A stretch of DNA of 64,000 bases, from assembly GCF_001294645.1 (NCBI RefSeq), contig NZ_CP011868.1, positions 2,914,001 through 2,978,000 of the forward strand, read 5' to 3'. This DNA is from Pseudonocardia sp. HH130629-09. GTDB taxonomy: Bacteria; Actinomycetota; Actinomycetes; Mycobacteriales; Pseudonocardiaceae. The position numbers and the translations under genes are program-made. A model generated the notes under the pieces. That model made no database searches, was not told where the DNA came from, and was given only the letters and a program-made list of their open reading frames with translations. Shown piece by piece: positions 18,555 through 28,400 of the stretch (position 1 is its first letter; every line of letters starts with the position of its first letter).

Positions 18555-19367
18555 GTGCACACCGCACCGCTCGGCCCGGCCCGCTCGTCCGTCGTCGCCA
18601 CCGTCGTCGCACTCGTCGTCGCGGCCATGCTGCTCGTCGCCGGATGCTCCGCTGCACCGCAGGCGGCCGGTCCGCAGGGAGCGGACGCCGCGTTCCCGCT
18701 GACGCTGGACCACGCCTTCGGGACGACGACGATCCCGGCCCGTCCGCAGCGGGTCGTCGCGCTGGGGTCGGCCGACGTCGCGGTCGCCAGGGTGCTCGGG
18801 GCGGACGTCGTCGGTAGCCTGCGCAACGCCGGGGAGTCGCAGCCGCAGGCGCCCTACCTCACGCCGTTCCCGGACGGGGTGCTGACGATCAGTGAGCTGG
18901 AGCCGCTGCCGCTGGAGCGGATCGCGGCGTACCGCCCGGACGTCATCCTGGCCGTGTCGTCCTACCTGGTGACCGACCGCGACGCCTACGAGCGCCTGAG
19001 CGCGATCGCCCCGACCGTCGTCTACCGCGACGTGCTGTTCGGGCTGTGCCTGCCGCCGACCTTCGCCACCGACCCGCCCGCCGGTGACGAGGTCGCCCCC
19101 GGCACGGTCGCGCTGTCCTACGAGGAGGCGGGTCGCCTGGCCGAGGCCGACCTGGTCGTCATGAGCTTCCCGACCCCGGCCGACCGACGGCGGTTCGAGG
19201 GCAACCCGGTGGTCGCGCGGGCGCTGGCCCGCACGACCTACGTCCCGATCGGTCTCGACGAGGCGATCGCGCTGCAGGCACCGAACGTGGTGTCCACCGG
19301 CTGGCTCCTCGACCGGCTGCGCCCGGCGCTGGAGCGGGTGGCCGCCGCGCCCGCTACCGGCCGCTGA
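18555..19367 (+). CDS. FecB-like siderophore-binding lipoprotein with internal deletion
   Basis: About 270 aa. The signal peptide ends in lipobox LLVAGC. The first lobe is family-like: FPLTLDHAFGTTTIPARPQR, VVALGSADVAVARVLGADVV, PDVILAVSSYL, LSAIAPTVVYRD. It then jumps directly to FGLCLPPTFA, where full-length paralogues in this window (e.g. 37780-38778) have about 60 more residues forming the interdomain helix and the start of lobe 2. The remainder (SYEEAGRLAEADLVVMSF, VVSTGWLLDRLRPAL) matches lobe 2. The start is uncertain (GTG 18555 or 18501). It is likely non-functional or altered in ligand capture. It converges on the hydrolase with a 14-bp overlap. Confidence 0.7.
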   Translation: MHTAPLGPARSSVVATVVALVVAAMLLVAGCSAAPQAAGPQGADAAFPLTLDHAFGTTTIPARPQRVVALGSADVAVARVLGADVVGSLRNAGESQPQAPYLTPFPDGVLTISELEPLPLERIAAYRPDVILAVSSYLVTDRDAYERLSAIAPTVVYRDVLFGLCLPPTFATDPPAGDEVAPGTVALSYEEAGRLAEADLVVMSFPTPADRRRFEGNPVVARALARTTYVPIGLDEAIALQAPNVVSTGWLLDRLRPALERVAAAPATGR

Positions 19368-20166
19368 GGAACGCGACCGTCGCCCGGTTCACCTCGGCGG
19401 GCCGCTCGAGGTAGCCGTAGTGCCCGGCGTCGGCGATCTCGACGTACCGGGCGCCGGGCACGGCGTCGGCGACCTCGCGGCTCAGGTGCGGTGGGATCGC
19501 GGCGTCGTCGGCGAAGGCGAGCACCAGCAGCGGCACGGCGAGCGCCCGGTAGGCCTCGGTCCGGTCCCCCAGCGCCATCGACACCTGCAGCTGGGCCCGG
19601 TGCCCCTTGGACACCCCCGCCCCGGCGAACGCCAGGACGTCGAGCCAGTCCTGGGCCTCCCGGTCGGCACGCAGGGTCGACGGCGACAGGTACTGCAACG
19701 CGGACACCGCGGCGTGGTACTCCTCGGGCAGCTCGACCCCGGCGTCGGCGAGTGCGATCTCGCCCGCGGTGATCGCCCGCTGCACGGGGCCGAGCCGGGC
19801 GTGCGCGGCCATCGCGACGACCCGGGTGACCAGGTCCGGCCGGGCCAGTGCCGCCTCGATCACGACGCGGGAGCCGAGCGAGGTGCCGACGAGCGCGGCC
19901 GGTCCCGCGTCGAGGTGGGTGACCAGGGCGAGCACGTCGGCAGCCATGTCGTCGACGGTGAACCCGTGCGCGCACTCGTCGGTCGGCGGGATGCCCCGGT
20001 TGTCGAGGGTCACGACGCGGTGGCCGGCCTCGCGGAGTGCAGGCACCTGGTGGGTCTGCCAGACCCGACCCGGGCTGCCGGTGCCCATCACCAGGACGAC
20101 GGGCGGGCCGTCGCCTCCGTGGTCGGTCCAGGACAGCCGGATGCCGTTGAGGGTCGTGACCGTCAT
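19354..20166 (-). CDS. Alpha/beta hydrolase of siderophore operon
   Basis: 270-aa alpha/beta hydrolase. Nucleophile elbow is ALVGTSLGSRV (Ser in GTSLG), oxyanion region is VVLVMGTGSPGRVWQ, and the catalytic His is in IADAGHYGYLERPAEV. Its ATG overlaps the stop of the salicylate-AMP ligase (ATGA), so it is the last gene of operon 1. Since the NRPSs here lack a thioesterase domain, it may release or proofread the peptide, or hydrolyse the ferri-siderophore; both are inference. Confidence 0.85.
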   Translation of the reverse strand: MTVTTLNGIRLSWTDHGGDGPPVVLVMGTGSPGRVWQTHQVPALREAGHRVVTLDNRGIPPTDECAHGFTVDDMAADVLALVTHLDAGPAALVGTSLGSRVVIEAALARPDLVTRVVAMAAHARLGPVQRAITAGEIALADAGVELPEEYHAAVSALQYLSPSTLRADREAQDWLDVLAFAGAGVSKGHRAQLQVSMALGDRTEAYRALAVPLLVLAFADDAAIPPHLSREVADAVPGARYVEIADAGHYGYLERPAEVNRATVAFLSGR

Positions 20167-21803
20167 CCGCGCACCCCGCTCTCGGCGGCGAGCAGCGCAC
20201 CCAGTGCCCGCTTGTCGATCTTACCGACGGCGGTGAGCGGCAGGTCGTCCCGGACGACGACCCGGTCCGGGGACATGAAGCGGGCCAGCCCGCGCTCGGT
20301 CAGGAAGGTGCGCAGGTGACGCCGCTTCGGCGGGGTCGCACCGGGTGCCGGGACGATCACCGCGCACACCGCCTCGCCCAGGTCGTCGTCCGGGATGCCG
20401 ACGACGGCCGCGCCGGCGATGTCCGGGTGCGCCAGCAGGTGCTCCTCCAGCTCGGTGGCCGCGACGTTCTCACCGCCGCGGTTCACGACGTCCTTGATCC
20501 GGCCCTCGACGACGAGGTGTCCGGTCGGGAGGCGGCGCACCAGGTCGCCGGTGCGGTAGTAGCCGTCCGGGGTGAACGACGTCGCGTCGTGCTCGCGGGC
20601 CCGGTAGTAGCCCCGCAGCGTGTACGGGCCGCGGGTCCACAGCTCCCCCGCCGTCCCCTCCGCGACGTCGGTGCCGTCGCGGTCGACGACCCGGACCTCG
20701 TCGGCCGGGCTGAGCGGGCGCCCCTGGCTGACCGCGACGAGGTCGTCGGGGTCATCGAGCCGGGTGTAGTTCAGCAGCCCCTCGGCCATCCCGAAGACCT
20801 GCTGCACGGCGGCGCAGAGCTCGGGGCGGACCCGGCGGGCGAGCGTCGCGTCGCACTTGGCCCCGCCGACCTGGACCAGGCGCAGGGTCGACAGGTCCCA
20901 GGACCCGCGGCCGTCGCCGGCGAGGTCGGCCCAGAGCCGCAGCAGCGGCGGCACCATCGCGGTGACCGTGACGCCCTCGGCCGCGACCAGCCCGAGGGTG
21001 ACGTCGGGGCTCGGGACCGGCGCGAGGACGACCGTGGCCCCGACCCCGAGTGCGCCGAGCAGGCCCGGGCAGGCCAGCGGGAAGTTGTGCGCCAGCGGCA
21101 GGCAGGCGAGGTAGACGTCGTCGGCGGTCAGCGCGCAGACCTCGGCGCTGGCCCGGGCGTTGTAGGCGTAGTCGCGGTGGGTGCGCGGGATCAGCTTCGG
21201 CTTGCCCGTGGTGCCGCCGGAGACGAGCAGGACCGCGACCTGTCCGGGGTCGGGCCGCGGGAGCGGCTCGGCGGTGCCGGCGGGCAGGTCGGCGATCGCG
21301 GTCGTCCCCGGCAGCGGCTCGCCGTCGACGAGGAGGTGCCGCAGCGAGGGCACCGCCTTCGCCACCTGCAGTGCGAGCTCGCGGTGGTCGAAGCCCTCGA
21401 CGACGTCGGGTCCGACGTAGGCGGCGGCCCCGGAGAGCGCGGCGAGGTGCTCGATCTCGGCCTGCCGGTGCGCGGGCAGGGTCAGCACCGGCACCGCCCC
21501 GGCCCGCAGCAGCCCGAACAGGGTCACCGGGAACTCGGCGGTGTTGGGCAGGTGCACCACGACGCGGTCGCCCTCGGCGACGCCGAGTGCCCGCAGCGAG
21601 CGGGCGCGGGCGTCCGCGGCCCGGTCGAGCTCGGCGTAGGTCCGCCGCCTGGGCCCCGCGACGACGGCGACGGCGTCGCCGTACCGGCCGGCCCACTGTC
21701 CCAGCAGGTCGCCGAGGGTGTCCTCGCCCCAGTAGCCCTCCCGCCGGTAGCGCTCCACGTCCGCGTCGGGCCAGCCGAGCGCCCCGTCGATGAGCACGGT
21801 CAC
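20163..21803 (-). CDS. Salicylate-AMP ligase (aryl-acid activating, MbtA/YbtE-like)
   Basis: 546-aa stand-alone adenylation enzyme that would activate salicylate and load it on the ArCP encoded at 25426-28881. ATP-binding motif VSGGTTGKPKLIPRTH and core motifs YRTGDLV and VVNRGGEN are visible. In the pocket, HNFPLACPG has Cys245 where DHB-specific DhbE has Ser240, and EGLLNYT has Leu344 where DhbE has Val337. Cys plus Leu is the pair known from salicylate enzymes. The GTG start overlaps the salicylate synthase stop (GTGA), which also favours salicylate. Confidence 0.93.
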   Translation of the reverse strand: MTVLIDGALGWPDADVERYRREGYWGEDTLGDLLGQWAGRYGDAVAVVAGPRRRTYAELDRAADARARSLRALGVAEGDRVVVHLPNTAEFPVTLFGLLRAGAVPVLTLPAHRQAEIEHLAALSGAAAYVGPDVVEGFDHRELALQVAKAVPSLRHLLVDGEPLPGTTAIADLPAGTAEPLPRPDPGQVAVLLVSGGTTGKPKLIPRTHRDYAYNARASAEVCALTADDVYLACLPLAHNFPLACPGLLGALGVGATVVLAPVPSPDVTLGLVAAEGVTVTAMVPPLLRLWADLAGDGRGSWDLSTLRLVQVGGAKCDATLARRVRPELCAAVQQVFGMAEGLLNYTRLDDPDDLVAVSQGRPLSPADEVRVVDRDGTDVAEGTAGELWTRGPYTLRGYYRAREHDATSFTPDGYYRTGDLVRRLPTGHLVVEGRIKDVVNRGGENVAATELEEHLLAHPDIAGAAVVGIPDDDLGEAVCAVIVPAPGATPPKRRHLRTFLTERGLARFMSPDRVVVRDDLPLTAVGKIDKRALGALLAAESGVRG

Positions 21804-23218
21804 GTCGTCTCCTCTCCGACCAGGAACCGGCTGACGCTGCGCAGCTTCTCCCGGGTCTCCTCCAGCTCCCGTTCCGGGGTGGACGCGCCGACGATGCCGG
21901 CCCCGGCCCGGAGCCAGGTCCGGTCCTGCGCGCGGTAGATGGCGCGCAGCACGAGCGCGGCGTCGAGCGCACCGGTGTGGTCGACGGTCAGCACCGCGCC
22001 GCTGTAGAGGCCGCGTGCTCCCTCGTGGCGGCTGATCGCCGCGCAGGCCGGGGCCTTCGGCAGCCCGGACGCGGTGACCGCGGGGAACAGCCGTCCCAGC
22101 GCGTCCCAGGCGGTGGCGCCGGGCCGGAGCCTGCCGCGGACGCGGGACGCGAGGTGCTGCACGCTGCCGCGCTCGACCACCCGCATGAACTCCTCCACGA
22201 CGACGGCGTCCGGGTCGCTCACCTCGCACACCTCGTCCTGGGCGACCTGGACCGACACCGCGTGCTCGTAGATCTCCTTGGGGTCGCGCCGCAGCTCGTC
22301 GGACAGCTCGGAGTCGCGTTCCGGCTCGCCGGACCGGGCCCGGGTCCCGGCGAGCGGCTGGGTGGAGAAGGTCCCGTCCGCGGCGACCTCGACGACGGTC
22401 TCCGGGCTGAACCCGGCCGCCTCCAGACCACCGAGGCGCAGCAGGAACGAGCGGGCCGGGGTGTTGTGCGCCCGGCCGTGCCGGTAGGTGGCGGGCAGGT
22501 CGACCGGCTCGGTGACCGGGACGGTGCGGGACAGGATGACCTTGCGGAAGCGGTCCTCGCCGATCTCGGCGACGGCGGCGGCCACCGAGCCGCGGTAGGC
22601 CTCGGCGCAGGCGGACTCGTCGACGGTCACCGCCGGCCCGGTGCGGGGTGCTGCGTGCCCGGCGCCGAGGATCGTGTCGCGCCAGGCCCGTGCGACGGCG
22701 GCGTCGGCGGTGTCGACGTCCACGCCGCCGGGGTGCAGGTGCGCGGTGTGGCGGGGAAGCAGCAGGTGCAGCAGGGTGCCGGTGTCCGCGGGGAGCTCCC
22801 CGCCGTGCAGGAGGTGGGCCAGCTCGAACGACGCCCAGCCGAACGCCTGCCACCCGGTGCCGCCGACCTCGGCGAGGGCGGCGGAGACCTGGCCGAGCGG
22901 GTCCGCGCCGAGCGGTTCGTGCCGGGTGCCGGTGGGCGCGGTGACGGTCAGGCCGTCGGGACCCAGCACGATCTCGGCGGCGGTGCCCGCGGCCAGGAAC
23001 ACGTCGTCGCCGCGCTCGTAGAGCACGTAGGGGTCCGAGTCGGGCACCGTGCGGGCGACGGCGGTGGCGCCGGCGATGCGGTCGGTGGCGGTGCGGTCGG
23101 TGGCGGTGCGGTCGGTGGCGGTGCGGTCGGTCGTGCTGCGGTCGGTCGTGCTGCGGGTCCGCTCGGTGGGGGCCGGCTGGGTGCGCGGCGGGCCGGCCGC
23201 CTCGGTGGTCGTGGACAT
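21800..23218 (-). CDS. Salicylate synthase (MbtI/Irp9 family)
   Basis: 472-aa chorismate-utilising enzyme converting chorismate to salicylate via isochorismate. The catalytic Lys is in KVILSR (K226), the general acid Glu in GFSPE (E273, 47 residues later as in MbtI), followed by PLAGTRA, the metal-binding RDPKEIYEHAVSV and the C-terminal GAGIVGASTPERELEE. The first 57 residues differ from the family and contain five repeats of [S/T][T/A]TDR. AAGGAG precedes ATG 23218. It is coupled to the AMP ligase by GTGA overlap. Confidence 0.94.
   Translation of the reverse strand: MSTTTEAAGPPRTQPAPTERTRSTTDRSTTDRTATDRTATDRTATDRIAGATAVARTVPDSDPYVLYERGDDVFLAAGTAAEIVLGPDGLTVTAPTGTRHEPLGADPLGQVSAALAEVGGTGWQAFGWASFELAHLLHGGELPADTGTLLHLLLPRHTAHLHPGGVDVDTADAAVARAWRDTILGAGHAAPRTGPAVTVDESACAEAYRGSVAAAVAEIGEDRFRKVILSRTVPVTEPVDLPATYRHGRAHNTPARSFLLRLGGLEAAGFSPETVVEVAADGTFSTQPLAGTRARSGEPERDSELSDELRRDPKEIYEHAVSVQVAQDEVCEVSDPDAVVVEEFMRVVERGSVQHLASRVRGRLRPGATAWDALGRLFPAVTASGLPKAPACAAISRHEGARGLYSGAVLTVDHTGALDAALVLRAIYRAQDRTWLRAGAGIVGASTPERELEETREKLRSVSRFLVGEETT
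23077..23151 (-). repeat. 15-bp coding minisatellite in salicylate synthase
   Basis: Five tandem 15-bp units lie at 23077-23091, 23092-23106, 23107-23121, 23122-23136 and 23137-23151. The first three read TGCGGTCGGTGGCGG and the last two TGCGGTCGGTCGTGC. They encode TATDR/STTDR pentapeptides near the N-terminus. The 15-bp period keeps frame whatever the copy number, so the length may vary between strains. Confidence 0.85.
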
Positions 23219-23323
23219 GGTCGGTTCTCCTTCGGGCCGGCGCTCGTGCCACCGGGGTGGAGGTCGTCGTGGGGTGCCGGGGCGTGGTGGGCCGGGCGTC
23301 GACGGGCAGGTGGGACGGCGGGC

Positions 23324-23785
23324 TCAGCGGCCCCAGGCCGTCGCCGCGTCGGGGTCGATGGGGAACCGCGCCTCGGCCAGCACCGGGCCGGTGTCGATGC
23401 CGGCGTCGATCTCGTGCAGGGTCGCGGCGAGGCTGGTCTCGCCGTGCAGCACGGCGTAGGCGGCCGTCACCGGCGGGAGGCCGCGGTAGGACGGCAGCGG
23501 GCCCCCGTGCACGTTGAGCAGCCGCAGCCCCGAGGCCAGCACCTTCTCCCGGAGCAGGAACGGGTTGTCGATCGACCACAGCAGGCCGTCGGTGCACCGC
23601 TCGGCGAGCTCGCCGGCAAGCGCGTCGAGCTCGGCGCCGCTGCGGACCTCACGGGCGGCGCCCGGGTCGAACCCCGGCGGTGGGGTGGTGCGCGGCCCGT
23701 GGCAGACGAGGTCGACGGGATGGCCGTCGGCCCGGGCGTGCCGCACGGCGCGCCACAGCAGGGCGCCGTCGCCGACGAAGATCAT
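23324..23785 (-). pseudogene. Truncated formyltransferase (copy 1)
   Basis: 153-aa relative of the full-length 232-aa enzyme at 38869-39567. The formyl-THF catalytic core is retained: LLNVHGGPLPSYRG (Asn, His) and LHEIDAGIDTGPVLAEARFP (Asp). After FPIDPDA it passes straight to ATAWGR and stop, matching the extreme C-terminus (AAQAWGADGT) of the other copy. An in-frame deletion has therefore removed about 80 residues. The ATG overlaps the MFS remnant's stop (ATGA). Residual activity cannot be excluded, but decay is more likely. Confidence 0.75.
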
Positions 23786-24830
23786 CGTTCCTCCTCGATG
23801 GATGCGCGGGTGACCCGGCGCAGCGGTCCGAGCAGCAGTCCGGTCGCGGCGGCGACCAGACCGGTGACGGTGTTGTAGACCCAGAGCGCGTCGCCGTCGC
23901 CGACGACGTCGCCGACGAACCCGGCGACGACGGCGCCGATCGCGGCGCCGGTCATGGCCTGGGCGGCGAACAGGCTGTTCACCCGGCCCAGCAGGGCGTC
24001 GGGGGTGCGGAGCTGCAGCAGGGTGTAGCGCAGCACCTCCTCGATCGCGTTCGTCGCGCCGGCGGCGACCAGGGCAGCGAGGACCAGCGCGACGGTCGGT
24101 GCGGCGCCGGCCAGCGCGTAGCAGGCGTAGCAGAGGACCATCAGGGCCAACAGGAGCCGGCCGGGACGCGGGCTGCGCCGGACCCAGCCGCTGCCCAGCG
24201 AGCCGAACACCACCCCGGCCGCGAGTGCCGAGTACATGAGGCCGACGACGGTGGGCGAGCCGCCGAAGCGGGCCTCGACGAAGGCCGGGACCAGCACGAA
24301 CGAGCCTCCGCCGACCATTCCGACGAGGCCGGCGACCATCACGCCGAACACCACCGGCTCGCGGACCGCGAACCGGGCACCGGAGCGCAGGGCGGCCAGC
24401 GGGCTCTCCGCCGGTTCCTGCGGTGCGCCGTCCTCGCCGGCCCCGCCGCCCGCGCCGGCCGCCGCGCCGGGCTGGTCGCCGTCGGGACCGTCGCCGTCCG
24501 GACCGGCCGAGGCGGCCGCGGTCGTCCGTCCCCGGCCCGGTGGCGGCGCGACCATGAGCAGCACCCACGTCACGGCCGCGGCGAGTGCGCCGGCGGTGTA
24601 GTTCCAGGCGGCGGAGGCGACCGCGAACACGATGCCGCCGACGGCCGGGGCGACCACCGCGCCGAGGCGCAGCGACACGGTGTTCAACGCCCCGACCGCG
24701 TGCAGCTTGGCCCGGTCCACGATGGACGGGGGCACGGCGAGCATCGCGGTGACGCAGGTGGCGCCGGACAGCCCGTTCGCGGCGACCAGTGCGGCGGTCA
24801 ACGGGGTGACCCGATCCAGGCGGCGTTCAC
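23782..24830 (-). pseudogene. N-terminally truncated MFS siderophore exporter (copy 1)
   Basis: Matches the C-terminal two thirds of the full exporter at 39564-40859: LTAALVAANGLSGATCVTAM, SIVDRAKLHAVGALNTVSL, GWVRRSPRPGRLLLALMVL and EEVLRYTLLQLRTPDALLGR. The first four or so membrane segments are absent. At 24798-24841 the sequence fuses to an NRPS condensation-domain stub, with AVNAAW (an MFS motif) in the stub's frame and TPLTAALV in another. Deletion plus frameshift left no proper start. ATGA overlap with the formyltransferase remnant preserves the ancestral gene order. Confidence 0.8.
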
Positions 24831-25292
24831 CGCGAGCCCGGCGGAGTCCGCGGCGAGGTCGTAGGGCCGCGACGCCCGCTCGCGGGCCAGCTCGCGGACC
24901 CGGGCACGACGCGCGTCGGCGTCGGCCCCTGGCGCGTCGAGGACCTCCCAGGGGTAGCCGAGCGAGTCGTGCACCCGCTGGAACGGGTCGCCGTCGTCGC
25001 CCGTGTGATAGGTGGTGCGCAACACCTCGTGCCGGGCCACCAGCGCGTCGAAGGCCGCCCGCAGGGCCGCCACGTCGAGGTCGCCGTCGACGGTCAGCTC
25101 GATGCACAGGTTGAACGCGGTGCTGCCCGGCACGATCTGGTGGTGCAGCCACATCCGTCGCTGCGCGAACGACAGCGGGAACTCGGTCCGACCGGCGCGG
25201 CGCGGCGCGGCGCCGGGGTCGCTGCGGCGCAGGCCGGGTTCGGCCAGGCGCCGGGCGATCAGGGCGCGCTCGCGCTCATCGAGACTGGTCAT
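24798..25292 (-). pseudogene. NRPS condensation-domain N-terminal stub
   Basis: 164 aa starting [20 protein letters not shown], closely paralleling the start of the 2642-aa NRPS ([20 protein letters not shown]). It continues FPLSFAQRRMWLHHQIVPGS and ALVARHEVLRTTYHTGDDG, the first C-domain segment. It ends before the HHxxxDG active site, where it runs into MFS-derived sequence (GLAVNAAW) and stops. GGAGG 8 nt upstream of ATG 25292 means it may still be translated. It marks the site of a large deletion that removed the rest of an NRPS. Confidence 0.8.
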
Positions 25293-25425
25293 GGTGGTGG
25301 CCTCCGGTGCCCCGGGCGGGACGGATGGGTGCGGTCGTTCGGGTGCGGTCGGTCCGGGTGCCGCAGTTGGGGTGCCACGGTCCGGGCGCGGCGCGGCGGC
25401 GGGGCTCAGCCGTGCGGAGGACCGC

Positions 25426-28400
25426 TCACCGGTCGGCCAGCGCCCGGTCGACCTCGTCCTCGGCGAGCGACTCGATCTCGTCGACGACCTCGGCGACGGC
25501 GTCGAGACGTTCGGGCTCCTGCGCGCGCAGGGCCCGGCACAGCTCGCGGACCGTCGGGTGGGCGAAGACCGTGCGTGCGGAGACGGCGTCGGTGTCGAGC
25601 AGCTCCCGCAGCTGGGAGACGATCACCGTGACCAGGACCGAGTCCCCGCCGAGGGCGAACAGCGGGGTCTCGACGCCCACCGGGCCGTCGTGCTCGAGCA
25701 CCTGCGCCCACACCCGGGCCACCACCCGTTCCAGGGCGGAGTCGGGCTCGACCCGATCGCCGCCGTCGGCCACCCGCTCGGCGACGGCGGCCCGCACGGC
25801 CCGGCGGTCGATCTTGCCGTTCGCGGTCAGCGGCATCCGGTCCAGCGCGACGACCGCCCGCGGGACCATGTGCGGCGGCAGCGCGTCCGGGAGCGCGGCC
25901 GCGACGGTGTCGGGGTCGGCGGTGCCGTGCACGGCGACCGCGAGCACCGCGTCGCCGACGACGACGGCGACCGCGCGGGCGACCCCGTCGACGGCGGCGG
26001 TGGCGGCCTCGACCTCCCCCAGCTCGACCCGGAAACCGTTGAGCTTGACCTGGTCGTCGCGACGGCCGAGGAACTCGACGCTGCCGTCGGATCGGTAGCG
26101 GGCGAGGTCCCCGGTGCGGTACCAGCGGCGCCCGTCGAGCGCCAGGAAGCGGTCCGCGGTGCGGTCCGGGCCGCCGCGGTAGCCGTGCGCCACCCCGGCG
26201 CCGCCGATCCACAGTTCGCCGGGAACGTGGTCGGGTGCGTCGCGGCCGAGGTGGTCGACGACGCGCAGCGCGACCCCGTCGAGCGGGGTGCCGTAGGGAA
26301 CGCACCGCCAGTCCGGGTCGACGGCACCGGGGCCGTCGCCGACCTCGGTGACGGTGGAGTGGATCGCGGTCTCGGTCGTGCCGCCGAGCCCGGCGAAGCC
26401 GCAGCCGGGCACCCGCTCGCGCAGCCGGCCCGGCAGGTCGGTGCCCACCCGGTCGCCGCCGAGCAGGACCTGGCGCAGGGTGTCGCCGAGGTCGTGCCCG
26501 GTGGCCAGCAGCGCGTCGAGCAGCGCCGGCACGCAGTTGAGGATCGTGACGCCGTGCTCGCGGATCGCGCGTCCCCAGTGGTCGGGGTCGCGCTGGGCGC
26601 CCTCGGGCACGACGACGGCGGCACCGCCGGTGCCGAGCACCGCGAACAGGTCGAACACCGACAGGTCGAAGTCGAGTGCGGAGACCGTGAGCGTCCGGTC
26701 GCCGCTCCCGATCCGGTAGCGGCGGACCAGGTCGTCGAGGGTGGCGACGGCGGCGCGGTGCGGGACCTCGACTCCCTTGGGCTCGCCGGTGGAGCCGGAG
26801 GTGAACAGCAGGTAGGCGACCTGTTCCGGGTCCGGGCCGGCCGCCTCGGGCAGCGGCGCGTGGGCCAGGAGCTCGGTGACCGTCACCCGGTCCTCCCCCG
26901 GCTCGGCGGTGATCGCCCACCGGTGCCCGGACACCGCCCGGATCCGCTCGACCCTGGCGGGGGGCTGCTCCACGCCCAGCGGCACGTAGGTGCCGCCCGC
27001 GGCGAGCACCCCGAGCACCGCTACGACCTGCTCCGGTCCGCGCGGCAGCGTCACCGCGACCGGCTCGCCCGGCGCGACCCCGCGCTCGCGCAGCCCGGCC
27101 GCGACCCGCAGTGCCCGGTCGGCCAGCTCGGCGTGGCCCAGCACCCCGGAGTCGGCGACGACGGCGGGGGCGTCCCCGCGGGCGACGGCGCCGGCGAAGA
27201 AGTCGTGGTGCAGCGGTCGCGCCGGCGGCAGCTCGGCGGTGGTGTTGACGCGCTCCCGCACGGCGAGCTGGTCGGCGGGCAGCAGCGCCGGGACGGGCAC
27301 GGACCAGGTCCGCTTCTCGCCCAGGCCGCGCACGAGCCGGCTGAACGCGGCGAACATGGCCTCGCCGACGCCGTCGGGCAGCAGGTCGGCGCGGACGTCC
27401 CAGTTGACCAGGATCTGCCCGCCGACCTCGGTGATCTGCGCGTCGAGCAGGACCTGCGGCCCCTGCGAGATCATCCACACAGGGTCGCCGAACAGCGCCC
27501 GCGCCTGCTCGTCGAACAGCTCGCCGAGGTTCAGTCCGCTGGTGAAGACCACCGGCGCCAGTACCTGCTCGCCCGCGCGGCGGCCGAGCTCGCGCAGCAC
27601 CTCCACACCGGAGAAGCCGGCGTGCTCGGCGTCGGAGTGCAGCCGGTGCTGGACGGCCCGTGCCCGTTCCAGGAACGTCGCGGGCGTGGTCAGGTCGACC
27701 TCGAGCAGGACCGAGCCGGTGAAGTCACCGACGACCCGGTCGATCTCGGGGTGCACCGGGTCGCGGTCGAACAGCGGGACGTTCACCACGAACCGTGGCT
27801 GCGCGCTCCACGCGCCGACCACCTCGGCGTAGGCGGTGGCGATGACGGCGGCCGCGGTCAGACCGTGGCGGCGGCACGCGGCGAAGACCGCGTCCCGCTC
27901 GTCGCCGGCCAGGGTGAACGCGAGCCGCTGGGCGCGCGGCCGGCCGGTGCCGTGTTCCACCGCGGGCAGCTCGGGCGCCCCGGGCAGGTCGGCGGCCCGG
28001 CTCTCCCAGTAGGCGCGGGCGGCGTCGGACACCGCCCGGCGTGCACCCGGCCTGGCCTGCAGGTACTCCCGGTAGGTGACGCCGATCGGTTCGGTCTCGG
28101 GCGCGTCGAGGCGGTGGGCGTAGCAGTGGGCCAGGTCGGCGAGCAGCACCCGGAAGCTGACGGCGTCCGCGGCGACCATGTCGACGTCGACGTGCAGCCG
28201 GGCTCCGTCGGGCAGCAGGCTCACCGCGACCCGGAACACCTCGCCGCGCTCGATCGCGAGCATCTCGTGCGACATCGCGTCCCGGGTCGCGGCCAGCCGC
28301 TGCTCGCGCTCGGCGTCGGACACCGCGCGCAGGTCGTGCACGACGGGCGTGCCCTGACCGTCGACAGGCAGGATCTCCTGGCGGCCGTTGTCGGTGATGC

